Assembly (NCBI GenBank): GCA_052390035.1
Contig: JBQTHI010000120.1
Location: forward strand, 1-9,600
Reading direction: 5' to 3'
Source: JBQTHI01 sp052390035
GTDB taxonomy: Bacteria; Actinomycetota; Acidimicrobiia; Spongiisociales; ZC4RG35
DNA: 9,600 nt
Below are positions 1 through 5,327 of this stretch, piece after piece (the first letter of the stretch is position 1; each line of letters opens with the position of its first letter). Below the pieces are notes generated by a model that made no database searches, had not been told where the DNA came from, and worked only from the letters and a program-made list of their open reading frames with translations. The position numbers and the translations under genes were made by a program.

Positions 1-896
1 TTGAGATCGGCCCCGGCGACTCACTGGGACTGGTGGGGGAGTCGGGATGCGGACAGTCAACCACGGGCAGGATGCTGACCAAGTTGATGGAGGCCACCAG
101 CGGCCAGATCCTGTTGGGGGGTCACAACGGCGGCCTGGTGGACGTGGCGCACATCACCCGGGACGGCATGCGCACCTTCCGCCGGCGGGTGCAGATGATC
201 TTCCAGGATCCCTACGAGTCGATGAACCCGAGGCGCACGATCTACGACACGATCGCAGAGCCGCTCTCCGTGCAGAAGATCGGCAGCGTCACCGAACGGG
301 AAGACAAGGTCGCCCAACTGCTCAAGATGGTGGGCCTGAGTCCCCCGGAGACCTTCATGTTCCGCTATCCCCACGAGCTGTCCGGCGGGCAGCGACAGCG
401 GGTCGCCATCGCCCGGGCCCTGGTCATCGACCCGAGCTTCGTCGTGGCCGACGAGCCCACGTCGATGCTCGACGTCAGCATCCGCATTTCGATCATGGAC
501 TTGATGCTGAAGCTCGCCCAAGAATTCGACGTGTCGTACCTCTACATCACCCATGACCTGGCCGTGGCTAGGTACATGTGTGATCGGATCGCCGTGATGT
601 ATCTGGGCAAGATCGTCGAGCTGGCCGACTCGGAGGAGCTCCTATCCAACCCGCTTCACCCGTACACCAAAGCGTTGCTGTCGGCCGTCCCGGTACCCGA
701 CCCGGCGATCAAGCGGGCACCGGTCGAGATCCTCGGTGGCATCGGAAAGGCGGTCAACCCACCGCCAACCTGCCGCTTCCTGGAGCGGTGCCCGATGGCC
801 ACGGACTACTGCCGCACCCACGACCATCCACCTCTCGAGGACAAAGGGAATGGGCACTATGTGGCCTGTCATCTGGTCGACGTCGGGGCGGCCTGA
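1..896 (+). CDS. Oligopeptide/dipeptide ABC transporter ATP-binding protein (DppF/OppF type), 5' partial
   Basis: Cytoplasmic ATPase subunit that would power import of peptides or similar solutes through an ABC permease. The reading frame is open from base 3, so the N-terminus (roughly 40 residues by family length) lies outside the window. The order of motifs is normal: a Walker A region at 36-62, a Q-loop (FQDP) near 204, the signature LSGGQ at 378-392, Walker B ending in Asp-Glu (450-455) and the switch His (552-554). The C-terminus is the Oligo_HPY extension, NPLHPYTKALL followed by four cysteines (codons at 771, 789, 810 and 867) in the CxxxxxCPxAxxxC...CH pattern; in related transporters such cysteines are reported to hold an iron-sulfur cluster. 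The oddity is Walker A, which reads GESGCGQST with Gln (codon 54-56) where Lys is nearly invariant. The other motifs are intact, so this may be a real degenerate site or a one-base error. The transporter partners are not visible. Confidence 0.93.
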   Translation, partial: EIGPGDSLGLVGESGCGQSTTGRMLTKLMEATSGQILLGGHNGGLVDVAHITRDGMRTFRRRVQMIFQDPYESMNPRRTIYDTIAEPLSVQKIGSVTEREDKVAQLLKMVGLSPPETFMFRYPHELSGGQRQRVAIARALVIDPSFVVADEPTSMLDVSIRISIMDLMLKLAQEFDVSYLYITHDLAVARYMCDRIAVMYLGKIVELADSEELLSNPLHPYTKALLSAVPVPDPAIKRAPVEILGGIGKAVNPPPTCRFLERCPMATDYCRTHDHPPLEDKGNGHYVACHLVDVGAA

Positions 897-951
897 GAGA
901 GCGCAGGCCTCTTACCTCAGACCTCTCGTCGATATCTGACCTCTGAGATCC

Positions 952-1512
952 ATGTTCACAATCCCCAATGCCGTTTCGATGGCCCGTCTGCTGGTCGTTC
1001 CGTACTTCTGGTATGTGCTGGTCGTGGAAGACCGTGTGCGCCTGGCGGCGGTTCTCGTCTTGGTTATCGGTGCCACCGATTGGGTCGACGGTTATCTGGC
1101 TCGGCGGCTCGATCAGGTCTCAGAGTTTGGAAAGCTGCTCGACCCCCTGGCCGACCGGTTGATGATCGCCGCTGCCCTGATCGGCGGCCTGATCACCGGC
1201 GTGCTTCCGTCGCCTTTCGCCTGGCTCCTCATTGCCCGGGAGATCCTGGTGCTCGGTGGAGCACTGGTCCTAGCCATCGCCGGACCTCGCCGGATCGAGG
1301 TTCGCTGGCTCGGAAAGGTGGCCACGTTCCTTCTTTATGGGGCGATTCCATCGTTCTATTTTCATGCCGCCGGCTTTCTCCCATGGCTTTCCGGTCCGAT
1401 CGCCTGGAACCTCGGCGTCGCTGGTCTCATCCTCTACTGGTACGTCGCCTTTCAGTATCTCGCCGTGGTAGTCGGTCGATCCCGCCCGTTAGAGTCCCCG
1501 GCCACGCCTTAA
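952..1512 (+). CDS. pgsA: CDP-alcohol phosphatidyltransferase, likely phosphatidylglycerophosphate synthase
   Basis: Integral membrane enzyme of phospholipid synthesis that transfers a phosphatidyl group from CDP-diacylglycerol to an alcohol acceptor, probably glycerol-3-phosphate. The 186-residue product has the complete family motif DxxDGxxARx8GxxxDxxxD: Asp43, Asp46, Gly47, Ala50, Arg51, Gly60, Asp64 and Asp68, within the DPLADR form usual for PgsA. Several hydrophobic segments surround it (about 9-25, 29-42, 70-85, 90-108, 118-135 and 145-175), and the opening TIPNAVSMARLL is typical of the family. Length fits (about 180-200). The ATG at 952 has no strong Shine-Dalgarno sequence. The stop overlaps the ribosome-binding site of gcvH, so the two are probably co-transcribed. 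In M. tuberculosis pgsA2 (Rv1822) lies just upstream of gcvH and garA, which supports the assignment. Acceptor specificity (glycerophosphate, inositol phosphate or another) cannot be settled from sequence alone. Confidence 0.9.
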   Translation: MFTIPNAVSMARLLVVPYFWYVLVVEDRVRLAAVLVLVIGATDWVDGYLARRLDQVSEFGKLLDPLADRLMIAAALIGGLITGVLPSPFAWLLIAREILVLGGALVLAIAGPRRIEVRWLGKVATFLLYGAIPSFYFHAAGFLPWLSGPIAWNLGVAGLILYWYVAFQYLAVVVGRSRPLESPATP

Positions 1513-1523
1513 GGAAAGGTCTG

Positions 1524-1904
1524 ATGCGGGTCCCCGAGCATCTGCAATACACGGAAGAACACGAGTGGGTGGAAACCATCGACGAGCGAACGATCCGGGT
1601 TGGGATCACCGACTACGCCCAGGATGCCCTGGGGGATGTGGTGTTCGTCCAGCTGCCGACAGTAGGAACTGCGATCGAACACCACGGCTTGCTGGCCGAG
1701 GTTGAGTCAACCAAGTCGGTAGCGGAGGTGTACGCCCCGATCAGCGGCACTGTCATCAAGGTCAACAACGACCTGGTGACTCGCCCGGAGCTCATCAACC
1801 AGGATCCTTACGCCGGCGGGTGGTTCTGTGAGATCGAACTTCCCGAAGCCACCATCCTCGTGGGGTTGCTCGATGCGGGTGCCTATCGCAGCCTGACCGA
1901 GTGA
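1524..1904 (+). CDS. gcvH: Glycine cleavage system H protein
   Basis: Lipoyl carrier of the glycine cleavage system: its lipoyl-lysine shuttles the aminomethyl group from P protein (GcvP) to T protein (GcvT) and is reoxidised by lipoamide dehydrogenase, in the cytoplasm. The 126-residue product shows the family landmarks in order: YTEEHEWV near 9-16, GITDYAQDALGDVVFVQLP at 27-45, the lipoylation segment EVESTKSVAEVYAP with Lys64 as the acceptor, and a GGWFCEIEL stretch near the C-terminus. The start is the ATG at 1524, preceded by AGGAAAGG at 1512-1519; an upstream in-frame extension into pgsA is not needed. Only 11 bases separate it from pgsA. The partner gcvT lies about 4.4 kb downstream in the same window, with regulatory genes between, as in mycobacteria where gcvH and gcvB bracket a similar block. 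Confidence 0.97.
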   Translation: MRVPEHLQYTEEHEWVETIDERTIRVGITDYAQDALGDVVFVQLPTVGTAIEHHGLLAEVESTKSVAEVYAPISGTVIKVNNDLVTRPELINQDPYAGGWFCEIELPEATILVGLLDAGAYRSLTE

Positions 1905-1936
1905 GTTGACCCAGAAAACACGTCGGTGGTTGGCTC

Positions 1937-1942
1937 TACCAT
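1937..1942 (+). promoter_or_regulatory. Candidate -10 element for a leaderless garA transcript
   Basis: TACCAT fits the actinobacterial TAnnnT pattern and ends 8 bases before the garA ATG, so transcription could begin at or next to the start codon. No convincing -35 hexamer lies at the usual distance, and no Shine-Dalgarno sequence precedes the gene. The call rests on spacing and on the same layout at two other genes in the window. Confidence 0.35.
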
Positions 1943-1950
1943 GACACCCG

Positions 1951-2406
1951 ATGCAGTGTCCACGCTGTGATTCCCTGGTCGACGATGGGGCGGCGAGCTG
2001 CCCTACCTGTGGTTTGGTGCTCGACTCAGAACCGACGGTCGCTTATGTCGAGCTTCCCGACCCCAACCATCCGCTGAGCCCCCAGGAGGCGGCGAGTGTC
2101 GACGGAATTACCGGCTGGGCGCTGATCGTCGAGCGTGGCCCTCGGGCGGGGATGACGTTCGTGCTCCACCCGGGCGAGATCAGTGTCGGTCGCCACCCCG
2201 AGTCCGACATCCTTCTCGATGATGTCACCGTCTCCCGCCATCATTGCCGGTTCCTCTGTGATGAGACCGAGCTGGCGGTCGAGGATTCGGGCTCCACCAA
2301 CGGCACGTATGTCAACGGGTCGCGGGTAGATCGCCTCGACCTAGATCCGGGGGATGAGGTCCTGATTGGCCGATTCAACTTCCTGGTGGCCAGGGGCGAT
2401 GGCTGA
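1951..2406 (+). CDS. garA: GarA/OdhI-like FHA-domain protein with N-terminal zinc ribbon
   Basis: Homolog of the mycobacterial GarA and corynebacterial OdhI regulators, which in unphosphorylated form bind and inhibit 2-oxoglutarate dehydrogenase and modulate glutamate enzymes, and are switched off by Ser/Thr kinases. The FHA domain (about 55-148) closely follows GarA: a WALIVERGPRAG opening, GRHPESDILLDDVTVSRHH with the phosphothreonine-binding Arg and Ser, a GSTNGTYVN turn and DEVLIGRFNFLV at the end. Unlike GarA, the protein starts with a CxxC-x10-CxxC ribbon (Cys3, Cys6, Cys17, Cys20), a likely zinc site. A segment SEPTVAYVEL (26-35) resembles the GarA phosphorylation motif ETTSVFRADF, leaving one threonine, Thr29. 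The gene starts at ATG 1951 with no Shine-Dalgarno sequence; TACCAT at 1937-1942 may be a promoter -10 for a leaderless transcript. Its stop overlaps the next gene by 8 bases. The family call is firm; the metabolic role is inferred. Confidence 0.9.
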   Translation: MQCPRCDSLVDDGAASCPTCGLVLDSEPTVAYVELPDPNHPLSPQEAASVDGITGWALIVERGPRAGMTFVLHPGEISVGRHPESDILLDDVTVSRHHCRFLCDETELAVEDSGSTNGTYVNGSRVDRLDLDPGDEVLIGRFNFLVARGDG

Positions 2407-3067
2407 AGAAACATTGTCGATCGGTGATGTGATCAACCTCCTCAGAGACGACTTCCCCGATGTGTCGGTGTCCAAGCTCAGATTTCTGGAGGCTCAGGGA
2501 TTGATCTCACCAGGGCGGTCGAGCGCCGGCTATCGGCAATTCGGACGGACCGAAGTCAAGAGGCTGCGTTACATCCTCGGCCTCCAACGCGACCACTTCC
2601 TGCCCCTCAAGGTGATCAAGTCCAAGCTGACCCTCTGGGATCGCGGCGAAGACCCCGGTTCCGTTGACGCCGGAGACCTGGCCATGGATTCAGACGGGGA
2701 GCCGATACCCCGCAGTGACCTGGTGAGGCGCTCGGGGCTCACCAGCGGCCAGATCGCCTCGCTCGTCGACCACGGGGTGCTGCCAGCCGACGGGGATGAC
2801 ATCCTCCCCGGCTGGGCCTTGCCGGCGGCTATCGAGGCTCGCCAATTGCTGGAGTTGGGCTTTGAACCCCGACATCTCCGGCAGGTGCGACTAGCGGCAG
2901 ACAAGGGTATCGAACTGATCCGTCAGCTCATCACCCCTTTGCTCGGTTCTCAGCAAAGTGAGGTGAGACGCCGAGCGGCGGAAGGACTCGAAGTCGGTGC
3001 GGAGGCGGTGGCCGCCCTTCACCGAATCTTGCTCACCGCCCAAGTGAGGAATCTCCTCCACGAATGA
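2399..3067 (+). CDS. ftsR: MerR-family transcriptional regulator, FtsR/Rv1828 type
   Basis: DNA-binding regulator of the family that includes Corynebacterium FtsR, an activator of ftsZ, and M. tuberculosis Rv1828. The 222-residue product has an N-terminal MerR winged helix (about 6-78): SIGDVINLL, then the characteristic FPDVSVSKLRFLEAQGLISP, SSAGYRQF and RDHFLPLKVIKSKL. A second helix-turn-helix-like region at 104-165 (RSDLVRRSGLTSGQIASL and GFEPRHLRQVRLAADK) is also typical of this family and absent from small-molecule-sensing MerR proteins; no metal-binding cysteines are present. I choose the ATG at 2399, after AGGGG at 2392-2396, because MAEETLSIGDV matches the family start; this gives an 8-base overlap with garA. 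Its stop overlaps the next start as ATGA (3064-3067). Position directly after garA is as in mycobacteria. Its targets in this organism are unknown. Confidence 0.93.
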   Translation: MAEETLSIGDVINLLRDDFPDVSVSKLRFLEAQGLISPGRSSAGYRQFGRTEVKRLRYILGLQRDHFLPLKVIKSKLTLWDRGEDPGSVDAGDLAMDSDGEPIPRSDLVRRSGLTSGQIASLVDHGVLPADGDDILPGWALPAAIEARQLLELGFEPRHLRQVRLAADKGIELIRQLITPLLGSQQSEVRRRAAEGLEVGAEAVAALHRILLTAQVRNLLHE

Positions 3068-4149
3068 AGAAGGTCGGGCTGTCAGTAGGCGTCGTGGTGA
3101 CGCTGCTCCTATCCGCTCCAGCCACCGCGACGGCACGGTCCGGATCGTGGGAGCCACTCCCTCCTCACCGTGGTTGGGTGACTCCGCCAATGCCAGGGGT
3201 CGGGGCGGCCAGTTGGATCATCTACGACGAGACCAACGACTGGGTGATCGCCGCCCGTCAACCCGACGCCCAGCGTGCACCGGCGTCGACGACCAAGATG
3301 ATGACCGCGTTGGTCGTAGCCGACCTGGCTGCCTTCGACGAGAAGGTTACGATCACCACCGCCGCCACCGAAGCGGGTGAAGCCGAAATCGGATTGGTGG
3401 CCGGGGAGGTCCTCACCGTCGGCGATTTGGTGGCGGCGATGCTGGTCCGTTCGGCCAATGATGCAGCCATGGCCCTAGCCGAACATGTAGGGGATACGGC
3501 GGAGGGTTTCGCCGGCCTCATGAACGCAAAATCGGACGACCTTGGCCTGACCAGCAGCCATTTCGCCAACCCCCATGGTCTCGACGAAGGAGGCCATTAC
3601 ACCTCCGCCGCCGACGAGTTGATCATGGCCCGTGCCCTGCTCGACAATCCCCAATTGGCGGCCATGGCTCGTTCCCCCCAACTCGAGTTTCCTCCCGCCC
3701 CGGATGGCACGTTGCGTGGGGGTTCTGCCACCAATCTGCTGCTCGGGAGATACGGGGGGGCGATCGGGGTCAAAACCGGATATACGGTTGACGCCGCTCT
3801 GGTCCTAGTGGCCGCCGCCGAACGGGACGGTCGCCGGCTCATCGCGGTGGTGATGGGCGCCGAACAGCCAGACGGGCATTTCCTGGCAGCCACCTCCCTG
3901 CTGAACTACGGCTTTGACCGAGCCAGGGTCCCGGCGCTGGTGGACCGCCCCGACCCGGCAAGCCCGCTGGCGGCGGTGGCCCGGATCGAGGCGATGGCCT
4001 GGTTGGCCGACGCCGGCCTGTTAGCCGCCCCGACATCACCAATTCCTCCTTTCGCCATTCTGGTTAGAGGTACCGACGATGTTCCCGGTTGGCAGGACGC
4101 GCTCGGCTGGGTTACCAGGTATTGGGATTGGCTGGCTGGTGACCTCTGA
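3064..4149 (+). CDS. D-alanyl-D-alanine carboxypeptidase (PBP5/peptidase S11 family), secreted
   Basis: Penicillin-binding protein that trims the terminal D-Ala from peptidoglycan stem peptides outside the membrane, limiting cross-linking. The 361-residue product has all three active-site motifs at normal spacing: SxxK as Ser75-Thr-Thr-Lys78, SxN as Ser130-Ala-Asn132 and KTG at 237-239. Typical flanking text includes the VRSANDAAMALAEHVG region, FANPHGLDEGGHYT and the VVMG strand. The N-terminus is a Sec-type signal peptide: Lys2-Lys3, a hydrophobic core at 5-20 and an ATA/TARS cleavage region near 21-26. The last 17 residues are Trp-rich and look amphipathic, which could act as a peripheral membrane anchor as in E. 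coli PBP5. The ATG overlaps the ftsR-like stop as ATGA, indicating translational coupling to a division-linked regulator. In M. tuberculosis this gene is not, to my knowledge, in the Rv1828-1830 block, so this looks like a lineage-specific insertion. Confidence 0.95.
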   Translation: MKKVGLSVGVVVTLLLSAPATATARSGSWEPLPPHRGWVTPPMPGVGAASWIIYDETNDWVIAARQPDAQRAPASTTKMMTALVVADLAAFDEKVTITTAATEAGEAEIGLVAGEVLTVGDLVAAMLVRSANDAAMALAEHVGDTAEGFAGLMNAKSDDLGLTSSHFANPHGLDEGGHYTSAADELIMARALLDNPQLAAMARSPQLEFPPAPDGTLRGGSATNLLLGRYGGAIGVKTGYTVDAALVLVAAAERDGRRLIAVVMGAEQPDGHFLAATSLLNYGFDRARVPALVDRPDPASPLAAVARIEAMAWLADAGLLAAPTSPIPPFAILVRGTDDVPGWQDALGWVTRYWDWLAGDL

Positions 4150-4705
4150 GCCTTCGGTCACGGAGGTCATCACCGCTTCCGATCTGAAGACCCGGGTGGC
4201 CGAACTGGGCGCCGCCATCGGCAACGACTATGGCAACCGGCGGCCACTCTTGGTCGCCGTTCTGGTGGGTGCGCTCCCTTTTCTTGCCGACCTGGCCCGC
4301 GAGATTGCTGTTCGGGTCGACATCGACTTCTTGTCGGTCTCGCGCTTTGGTGAAGGTGGTCGGATGAGGATCATGCTCGATACAGCCGAGACCCTCGAGG
4401 ACCGGGACGTGCTGATCGTCGAAGACATCGTCGACACCGGGCTGAGCCTGACCGTGTTGCGGCGAATGTTGGCGGACAGGGGCGCTGCCTCGGTGGCAAC
4501 CGTCACCCTGCTTGACAAGGTCCCGCGCCGTCTGGTGCAAACTCCAATCGAATATCGTGGATTCGAAGTGGGGGACGAATATCTGATTGGCTACGGCCTC
4601 GACCACGGAGGCCGATTTCGCAACCTCCCCTCGCTGTGGGCGGTCCTCGACTTCGATGGTCTCGACAGTCGAGAACTGACCCATTACCTGTACACCCACC
4701 GGTGA
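4139..4705 (+). CDS. hpt: Hypoxanthine phosphoribosyltransferase homolog with altered active-site loops
   Basis: A type I phosphoribosyltransferase of the HPRT family, which joins hypoxanthine or guanine to PRPP in purine salvage. The PRPP-binding motif VEDIVDTG is intact (94-101 from the GTG start), as are TLLDK (123-127) and the C-terminal GYGLD...RFRNLP region (151-164). Three changes stand out. The usual LKG of the cis-peptide loop is LVG (42-44). The conserved SSYG of the flexible loop is SRFG (68-71), and that loop is about four residues shorter than usual before the MRIM strand. The Lys in the following K-D is Leu. I choose the GTG at 4139 (188 residues, 11-base overlap with the carboxypeptidase gene), since family members begin close to this point; the ATG at 4079 would add 20 residues of carboxypeptidase shadow. 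Substrate and activity are uncertain; a diverged paralog of a housekeeping HPRT is likely. Confidence 0.85.
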   Translation: MTSEPSVTEVITASDLKTRVAELGAAIGNDYGNRRPLLVAVLVGALPFLADLAREIAVRVDIDFLSVSRFGEGGRMRIMLDTAETLEDRDVLIVEDIVDTGLSLTVLRRMLADRGAASVATVTLLDKVPRRLVQTPIEYRGFEVGDEYLIGYGLDHGGRFRNLPSLWAVLDFDGLDSRELTHYLYTHR

Positions 4706-4711
4706 TAACCT
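4706..4711 (+). promoter_or_regulatory. Candidate extended -10 promoter for the BFN gene
   Basis: TAACCT, preceded by TGA (4703-4705) as an extended -10, ends 6 bases before the ATG at 4718, predicting a leaderless transcript. It overlaps the stop codon of the phosphoribosyltransferase gene. The same hexamer with the same 6-base spacing precedes the lipoprotein gene at 8310. No -35 box is evident. Confidence 0.4.
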
Positions 4712-4717
4712 GAGAAG

Positions 4718-5221
4718 ATGACGGGCAACGGAGACCGCATCCCGGTGGAGGTGGTGGGTGTCCGAGTCGAGATGCCATCCAACACTCCGATCGTGCTCTT
4801 GAGAGAGCAGTCCGGAAGCCGCTATCTGCCCATATGGATTGGGGCACCGGAAGCGCAGGCCATTGCCGCTGCCCTGGAAGGGATCGAGCCCCCGCGGCCC
4901 CAGACCCACGACCTGTTGCGCCTCATCGTCGAAACCCTCGGTGCCCAGATCGAGCGGGTGGAGGTCGTCGAATTGCGCGACAGCGTCTACTACGCCGATC
5001 TGGTGATGAGCCGGAGAGGTGAAGCCTTCCACGTCTCGAGCAGGCCATCGGATGCCATCGCCTTGGCGGTTCGGGCCCAGGCGCCGGTTTTCGTCGCACC
5101 GCAGGTGTTGTCCGACGCCGGTATCGAGTTCTCCGAGGAGAACGAAGAAGACGAGATAGAACGCTTTCGGGAGCTGCTCGAAGACGTGACGGTGGAAGAT
5201 TTCATGAAGGGCGATGACTGA
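4718..5221 (+). CDS. Bifunctional nuclease (BFN/DUF151) domain protein, Rv1829 type
   Basis: Member of the BFN (DUF151) family, named from a plant protein with DNase and RNase activity; the bacterial role is poorly known. The 167-residue product matches the family through its whole N-terminal domain (about 8-130): VEVVGVRVEMPSNTPIVLL, the RYLPIWIGAPEAQAIAAALEG core, the PRPQTHDLLRLIVETLGA helix and the conserved SSRPSDAIALAVRAQAPVFVA segment. A strongly acidic tail follows (134-167, with EENEEDEIE), as in actinobacterial homologs. It sits between the two MerR-type genes, as Rv1829 does in M. tuberculosis, although here two genes are inserted before it. No Shine-Dalgarno sequence is obvious at the ATG; a -10-like TAACCT 6 bases upstream suggests a leaderless mRNA. 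The gene ends just before the regulatory region of the second MerR gene. Confidence 0.93.
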   Translation: MTGNGDRIPVEVVGVRVEMPSNTPIVLLREQSGSRYLPIWIGAPEAQAIAAALEGIEPPRPQTHDLLRLIVETLGAQIERVEVVELRDSVYYADLVMSRRGEAFHVSSRPSDAIALAVRAQAPVFVAPQVLSDAGIEFSEENEEDEIERFRELLEDVTVEDFMKGDD

Positions 5222-5235
5222 CGCCCTGAAGGGCG
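5222..5235. repeat. Short GC-rich hairpin after the BFN gene
   Basis: CGCCC-TGAA-GGGCG forms a five-pair stem with a four-base loop directly after the BFN stop codon. It could slow or end transcription, but no T run follows, so I do not call it a classical terminator. It lies next to the DnaA box. Confidence 0.3.
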
Positions 5236-5236
5236 C

Positions 5237-5245
5237 TTATCCACA
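5237..5245 (+). promoter_or_regulatory. Perfect consensus DnaA box
   Basis: TTATCCACA is an exact match to the strong DnaA-binding consensus. It is the only perfect copy I found in the window, so this is not an origin of replication. It lies 6 bases upstream of the -35 hexamer of the following MerR gene, where bound DnaA could affect transcription. A chance match of 9 bases in 9.6 kb is possible but unlikely in GC-rich DNA. Confidence 0.5.
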
Positions 5246-5251
5246 GGGTTG

Positions 5252-5281
5252 TTGACAACATGGAAGGGTCGGGGCTAGCTT
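5252..5281 (+). promoter_or_regulatory. Sigma-70-type promoter for the second MerR gene
   Basis: A perfect -35 hexamer TTGACA (5252-5257) and a -10 TAGCTT (5276-5281) are separated by 18 bases. The -35 lies within an exact odd palindrome TGTTG-A-CAACA (5250-5260), a possible operator. Transcription would begin near 5288, giving a leader of about 40 bases that holds GGGAGG. Confidence 0.55.
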
Positions 5282-5314
5282 GCTGACAGCGGCGGAATTA
5301 CGAAGCTGTAACCC

Positions 5315-5320
5315 GGGAGG
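5315..5320 (+). promoter_or_regulatory. Ribosome-binding site fixing the second MerR start
   Basis: GGGAGG lies 7 bases before the GTG at 5328. It selects that GTG over an in-frame TTG at 5280, which has no such site and falls before the predicted transcription start. Confidence 0.7.
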
Positions 5321-5327
5321 ACGCCCT

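Noticed and set aside
915..947. CTCAGA...TCTGAG inverted repeat and repeated GACCTCT between the ABC gene and pgsA as a terminator
   Set aside because: Only six pairs with a 20-base loop and no T run; too weak to call.
2366..2398. Upstream in-frame start for the FtsR-like gene
   Set aside because: The extra residues lie inside garA and do not resemble the family. MAEETLSIGDV from the ATG at 2399 does.
97..2752. Identical 15-base sequence ACCAGCGGCCAGATC in the ABC ATPase gene and the FtsR-like gene
   Set aside because: Both encode an unrelated TSGQI stretch inside coding sequence. In a GC-rich genome with biased codons this is most simply chance.
3751..3761. G run in the carboxypeptidase gene as a phase-variation tract
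   Set aside because: The run is short and the frame is intact through the KTG motif; such runs are common in this base composition.
4079..4138. ATG at 4079 as the start of the phosphoribosyltransferase
   Set aside because: It would add 20 residues that are only a shifted reading of the carboxypeptidase C-terminus. The family starts near the GTG at 4139.
4112..5032. Minus-strand open frame of 306 codons
   Set aside because: It covers the well-supported phosphoribosyltransferase and BFN genes. Its product is rich in His, Asp and Gln with no recognisable motif, as expected for an antisense shadow in GC-rich DNA.
5222..5260. Replication origin suggested by the DnaA box
   Set aside because: Only one perfect box is present, with no AT-rich unwinding region and none of dnaA, dnaN, gyrB or parAB nearby.
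5280..5327. TTG at 5280 as the start of the second MerR gene
   Set aside because: It lies within the predicted -10 region, before the transcription start, and GGGAGG is well placed for the GTG at 5328.
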